From an uncultured Pelagibacteraceae bacterium (GTDB lineage: Bacteria; Pseudomonadota; Alphaproteobacteria; Pelagibacterales; Pelagibacteraceae), in contig CACKUZ010000005.1 in assembly GCA_902603475.1 (NCBI GenBank), forward strand, positions 1 to 36,397: a stretch of DNA of 36,397 nt, given 5' to 3'. The number at the start of each line of letters is the position of its first letter. Within the stretch, counting starts at the first letter, position 1. Positions 34,514 to 36,397 of the stretch are shown in pieces. A program made the position numbers and the translations under genes. The notes under the pieces were generated by a model, which did not search any database, had not been told where the DNA came from, and saw nothing but the letters and a program-made list of their open reading frames with translations.

Positions 34514-35491
34514 TTACTTGATTTTTCTTAGTTTTTTTAAGATTTGATTTAAATCTGATGGCAATTTTGATTTAAATTCAAGTCTTACATTATTATTGGG
34601 ATGATTAAAGCCAATAGTTTTCGCATGTAAAAATTGCCTATTAAGTGTAGTTATACTATCTTCAAGCTCACTATCTATACCTATAAATTTTTTATACTTT
34701 TTTTTATATTTTTTATCACCTAAAATATTATTACCTTTGTAAGACAAATGAACTCTTATTTGGTGTGTTCTTCCAGTTTCTAGTTTACATTCAACAAGAC
34801 TAAATGTTGGAATTTTTTCATGCTTAAATATTTCTAAAGTTTTATAATTGGTCACCGCCTTTTTTCCTTTCTTAGACGATACTTCCATCATTTGTCTGTT
34901 TCTTGAACTTCGAGTAATAAAAGTTTCTATTTTTCCATTTTGAGGTCTTATCATACCCCAGACTAAAGCTAGGTAAACTCTTGTAATAGAATGATCTGAA
35001 AATTGTTTTGATAAATTTTCATGTGAAATATTATTTTTAGCAACAACTATTAATCCAGATGTATCTTTGTCTATCCTGTGTACAATTCCAGGTCTTAGTT
35101 CGTTTCCAATATTTGATAAATTTCTACTATCATAATTTATCAATGCATTTACAATTGTGTTGTCATAATTTCCTGGCCCAGGATGCATAGAAATTCCTGC
35201 AGATTTATTTATAACTATTAAATCATTATCTTCGTGGACAATATCAAGAGGATATTTAAATGGTTTAAGAGTCTCTTTTTCTGGTTCTGAAATCTCAAAA
35301 TAAATTTCATCATTCAATTTAATTTTCTTAGAGGGATCAGTAATGATAACATTATTAATTTTTAATTTATTTTCTAAAATTAAACTTTTTACTCTTGACC
35401 TACTTAATTTATTATCCTGATTAGATAATAAAATATCTATCCTTAAATTTTTTTCTTTATTTTTAACTTTTATATTTATAATATTTTTCAT
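34514..35491 (-). CDS. rluD: 23S rRNA pseudouridine synthase, RluD family
   Basis: Makes pseudouridines in 23S rRNA. An N-terminal S4 RNA-binding domain (about residues 16-75) with RIDILLSNQDNKLSRSRVKSLI is followed by the catalytic domain with HRIDKDTSGL, whose Asp141 is the nucleophile, and LETGRTHQIRVH near the end. I use the ATG at 35491 (325 residues); the longer reading frame from 35527 would run into the divergent tRNA-Arg gene. The next gene downstream is rpoH, 46 nt away. Confidence 0.92.
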   Translation of the reverse strand: MKNIINIKVKNKEKNLRIDILLSNQDNKLSRSRVKSLILENKLKINNVIITDPSKKIKLNDEIYFEISEPEKETLKPFKYPLDIVHEDNDLIVINKSAGISMHPGPGNYDNTIVNALINYDSRNLSNIGNELRPGIVHRIDKDTSGLIVVAKNNISHENLSKQFSDHSITRVYLALVWGMIRPQNGKIETFITRSSRNRQMMEVSSKKGKKAVTNYKTLEIFKHEKIPTFSLVECKLETGRTHQIRVHLSYKGNNILGDKKYKKKYKKFIGIDSELEDSITTLNRQFLHAKTIGFNHPNNNVRLEFKSKLPSDLNQILKKLRKIK

Positions 35492-35500
35492 ACTGATATA

Positions 35501-35510
35501 ATTATATAAT
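35501..35510. promoter_or_regulatory. Palindromic TATAAT in the rluD / tRNA-Arg divergent spacer
   Basis: ATTATATAAT reads the same on both strands and so offers TATAAT in each direction within a 21-bp spacer. For rluD it would give a near-leaderless transcript. For the tRNA it lies only 2 nt before the mature 5' end, which is too close unless transcription starts inside or further upstream. Confidence 0.35.
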
Positions 35511-35512
35511 AT

Positions 35513-35589
35513 GCGCTTGTAGCTCAACTGGATAGAGCGCCAGATTTCGGCTCTGGAGGTTCAGGGTTCGACTCCTTGCGGGCGCACCA
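35513..35589 (+). tRNA. tRNA-Arg (anticodon UCG), CCA encoded
   Basis: A 77-nt cloverleaf: acceptor GCGCTTG/CGGGCGC, D stem GCTC/GAGC, anticodon stem CCAGA/TCTGG enclosing TTTCGGC (anticodon TCG, reading CGN codons), T stem CAGGG/CCTTG with loop TTCGACT, and encoded CCA. The last base abuts the stop codon of the converging ABC-2 permease gene at 35590, and the 5' end is 21 bp from the divergent rluD start. Confidence 0.97.
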
Positions 35590-36381
35590 TTATTCACCCA
35601 TATTAATTAAAGTCCCTTTATTTTTTGCAGCATTGAACGAATAATAAAATAAAGCAATTGAGAGAAAGAAATAAAAAGCGTTCCACATTAATGCATAATA
35701 AACATTTTCGATATTAACTGTTTGATTAATCAAAATATTTCTAGCTTCTTCAAATATATAAACTAATGGAAGAACGTACGCTATTTTTTGAAATATTTCT
35801 GGAAGAGTTTCTATTGGATAATAAATACATCCAAAGGGTGCTAGCAAAAACATTGTTGACCATGCAATATTTTCAAATGATGGACCAAATCGAAGCAAAC
35901 CTGACGAAACTAAAATACCAAGCGTGATTCCAAAAATATAAAGACTTAAAAAAAGAAAAAATAAAAATATTCCTAAATCTAAAATTGAAATTCCAAAAAG
36001 TGGAGATGTAAGTAAAATTGCAGGAACAAGGCCAATTAAAGATCTTATCAATGCAGTTATGACAAGTGAAGTTAAAATCTCGCCAATTCTCATTGGCGCT
36101 ATGAAGAGATTAGTGAAATTCCTACTCCAAATTTCCTCTAAAAAAAGCATATTGAAGCCAATACTTGTCCTAAACAAAAAATCATAAAGAATTGCGCAAG
36201 TAAGGATTACACCAACTGCATTATTGTAATAAGTTGTATGTGTTGCAAAAAAATTAGATATAAATCCCCATAATGTAATTTGAATAGATGGCCAGTAAAC
36301 TAGATCTAATATTCGAGGAAACGATCTAGTGATTAAATAAAAATGTCTTAAAAATAAACCGTATATTCTAGTTAAACTCAC
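35590..36381 (-). CDS. ABC-2 type transporter permease
   Basis: A 263-residue inner-membrane protein with about six helices. A FLEEIWSRNFTNLFIAPM stretch in the middle matches the ABC-2 permease signature, and FAPFGCIYYPIETLP-like LLAPFGCIYYP lies before the last helices, as in exporters of polysaccharides and drugs (NodJ/Wzm-like group). It starts with GTG 5 nt after AAGGAG, a strong Shine-Dalgarno sequence. The ATPase partner is expected to the right of the window on the same strand. The cargo cannot be told from the sequence. Confidence 0.88.
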   Translation of the reverse strand: MSLTRIYGLFLRHFYLITRSFPRILDLVYWPSIQITLWGFISNFFATHTTYYNNAVGVILTCAILYDFLFRTSIGFNMLFLEEIWSRNFTNLFIAPMRIGEILTSLVITALIRSLIGLVPAILLTSPLFGISILDLGIFLFFLFLSLYIFGITLGILVSSGLLRFGPSFENIAWSTMFLLAPFGCIYYPIETLPEIFQKIAYVLPLVYIFEEARNILINQTVNIENVYYALMWNAFYFFLSIALFYYSFNAAKNKGTLINMGE

Positions 36382-36397
36382 TTTTACTCCTTGATAG

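Noticed and set aside
1..36397. CRISPR arrays, insertion sequences, integrases and attachment sites
   Set aside because: No regularly spaced repeats, transposase or integrase frames, or duplicated tRNA 3' ends were seen.

Overview
The window looks like a chromosomal segment of a streamlined SAR11-type alphaproteobacterium (Pelagibacterales, 'Candidatus Pelagibacter'-like). The evidence is the very AT-rich sequence, Lys/Asn/Ile-rich proteins, gene gaps of a few bases or 1-14 nt overlaps, and alphaproteobacterial neighbourhoods (rluD-rpoH; tkt / coiled-coil gene / zapA; split pntAA-pntAB-pntB; a TrcR/DUF1013 gene). A lone 5S rRNA gene sits among sugar-nucleotide genes, which matches what is known of the SAR11 hypervariable region between the 23S and 5S genes. 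The assignment comes from reading the sequence, not from a search.

Layout. (1) 1-3809, + strand: surface-polysaccharide precursor genes, comprising a 5'-truncated GDP-mannose 3,5-epimerase, the 5S rRNA, gmd, a GDP-L-fucose synthase and another SDR epimerase. (2) 3812-6748: rpmJ, then the three-gene proton-translocating transhydrogenase operon pntAA-pntAB-pntB. (3) 6789-9163: a compact trio of a three-TM SxtJ-like protein, a 49-residue DUF5989/SxtK-like membrane peptide and a NodU/CmcH/SxtI-type carbamoyltransferase. This is the least understood system here. (4) 17404 down to 9165, - strand: tkt-gap-pgk-fba (central carbon), then thiE-efp-suhB-rpmE-trcR, then rpsU followed after 4 nt by initiator tRNA-fMet. 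(5) 17458-20784, + strand: coiled-coil gene, zapA, 5-formyl-THF cyclo-ligase, a YmdB-type phosphodiesterase, yebC and a divergent phage-type RuvC-like nuclease. (6) 20842-27131: the Tol-Pal envelope system (tolQ-tolR-tolA-tolB-pal-cpoB) and tilS. (7) 27195-33580: ftsH-folP-glmM-thiD-purA. (8) 35491 down to 33577, - strand: rluD-rpoH; then tRNA-Arg(UCG) on +, and an ABC-2 permease on - running toward the window end.

How the parts fit together. The GDP-mannose branch (GME, Gmd, Fcl) would supply GDP-L-galactose/gulose and GDP-L-fucose for glycans, and the carbamoyltransferase trio could decorate such a glycan, though that is inference. Tkt, GapA, Pgk and Fba form a contiguous gluconeogenic/pentose-phosphate block. 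ThiE and ThiD are the HMP-phosphorylation and coupling steps of thiamine synthesis, and Tkt is a thiamine-diphosphate enzyme. FtsH and RpoH are both present; in other proteobacteria FtsH degrades the heat-shock sigma factor.

No CRISPR array, insertion sequence, integrase or prophage was seen. No stretch longer than about 300 bases lacks a gene; the largest gap (687-925) holds the 5S gene.
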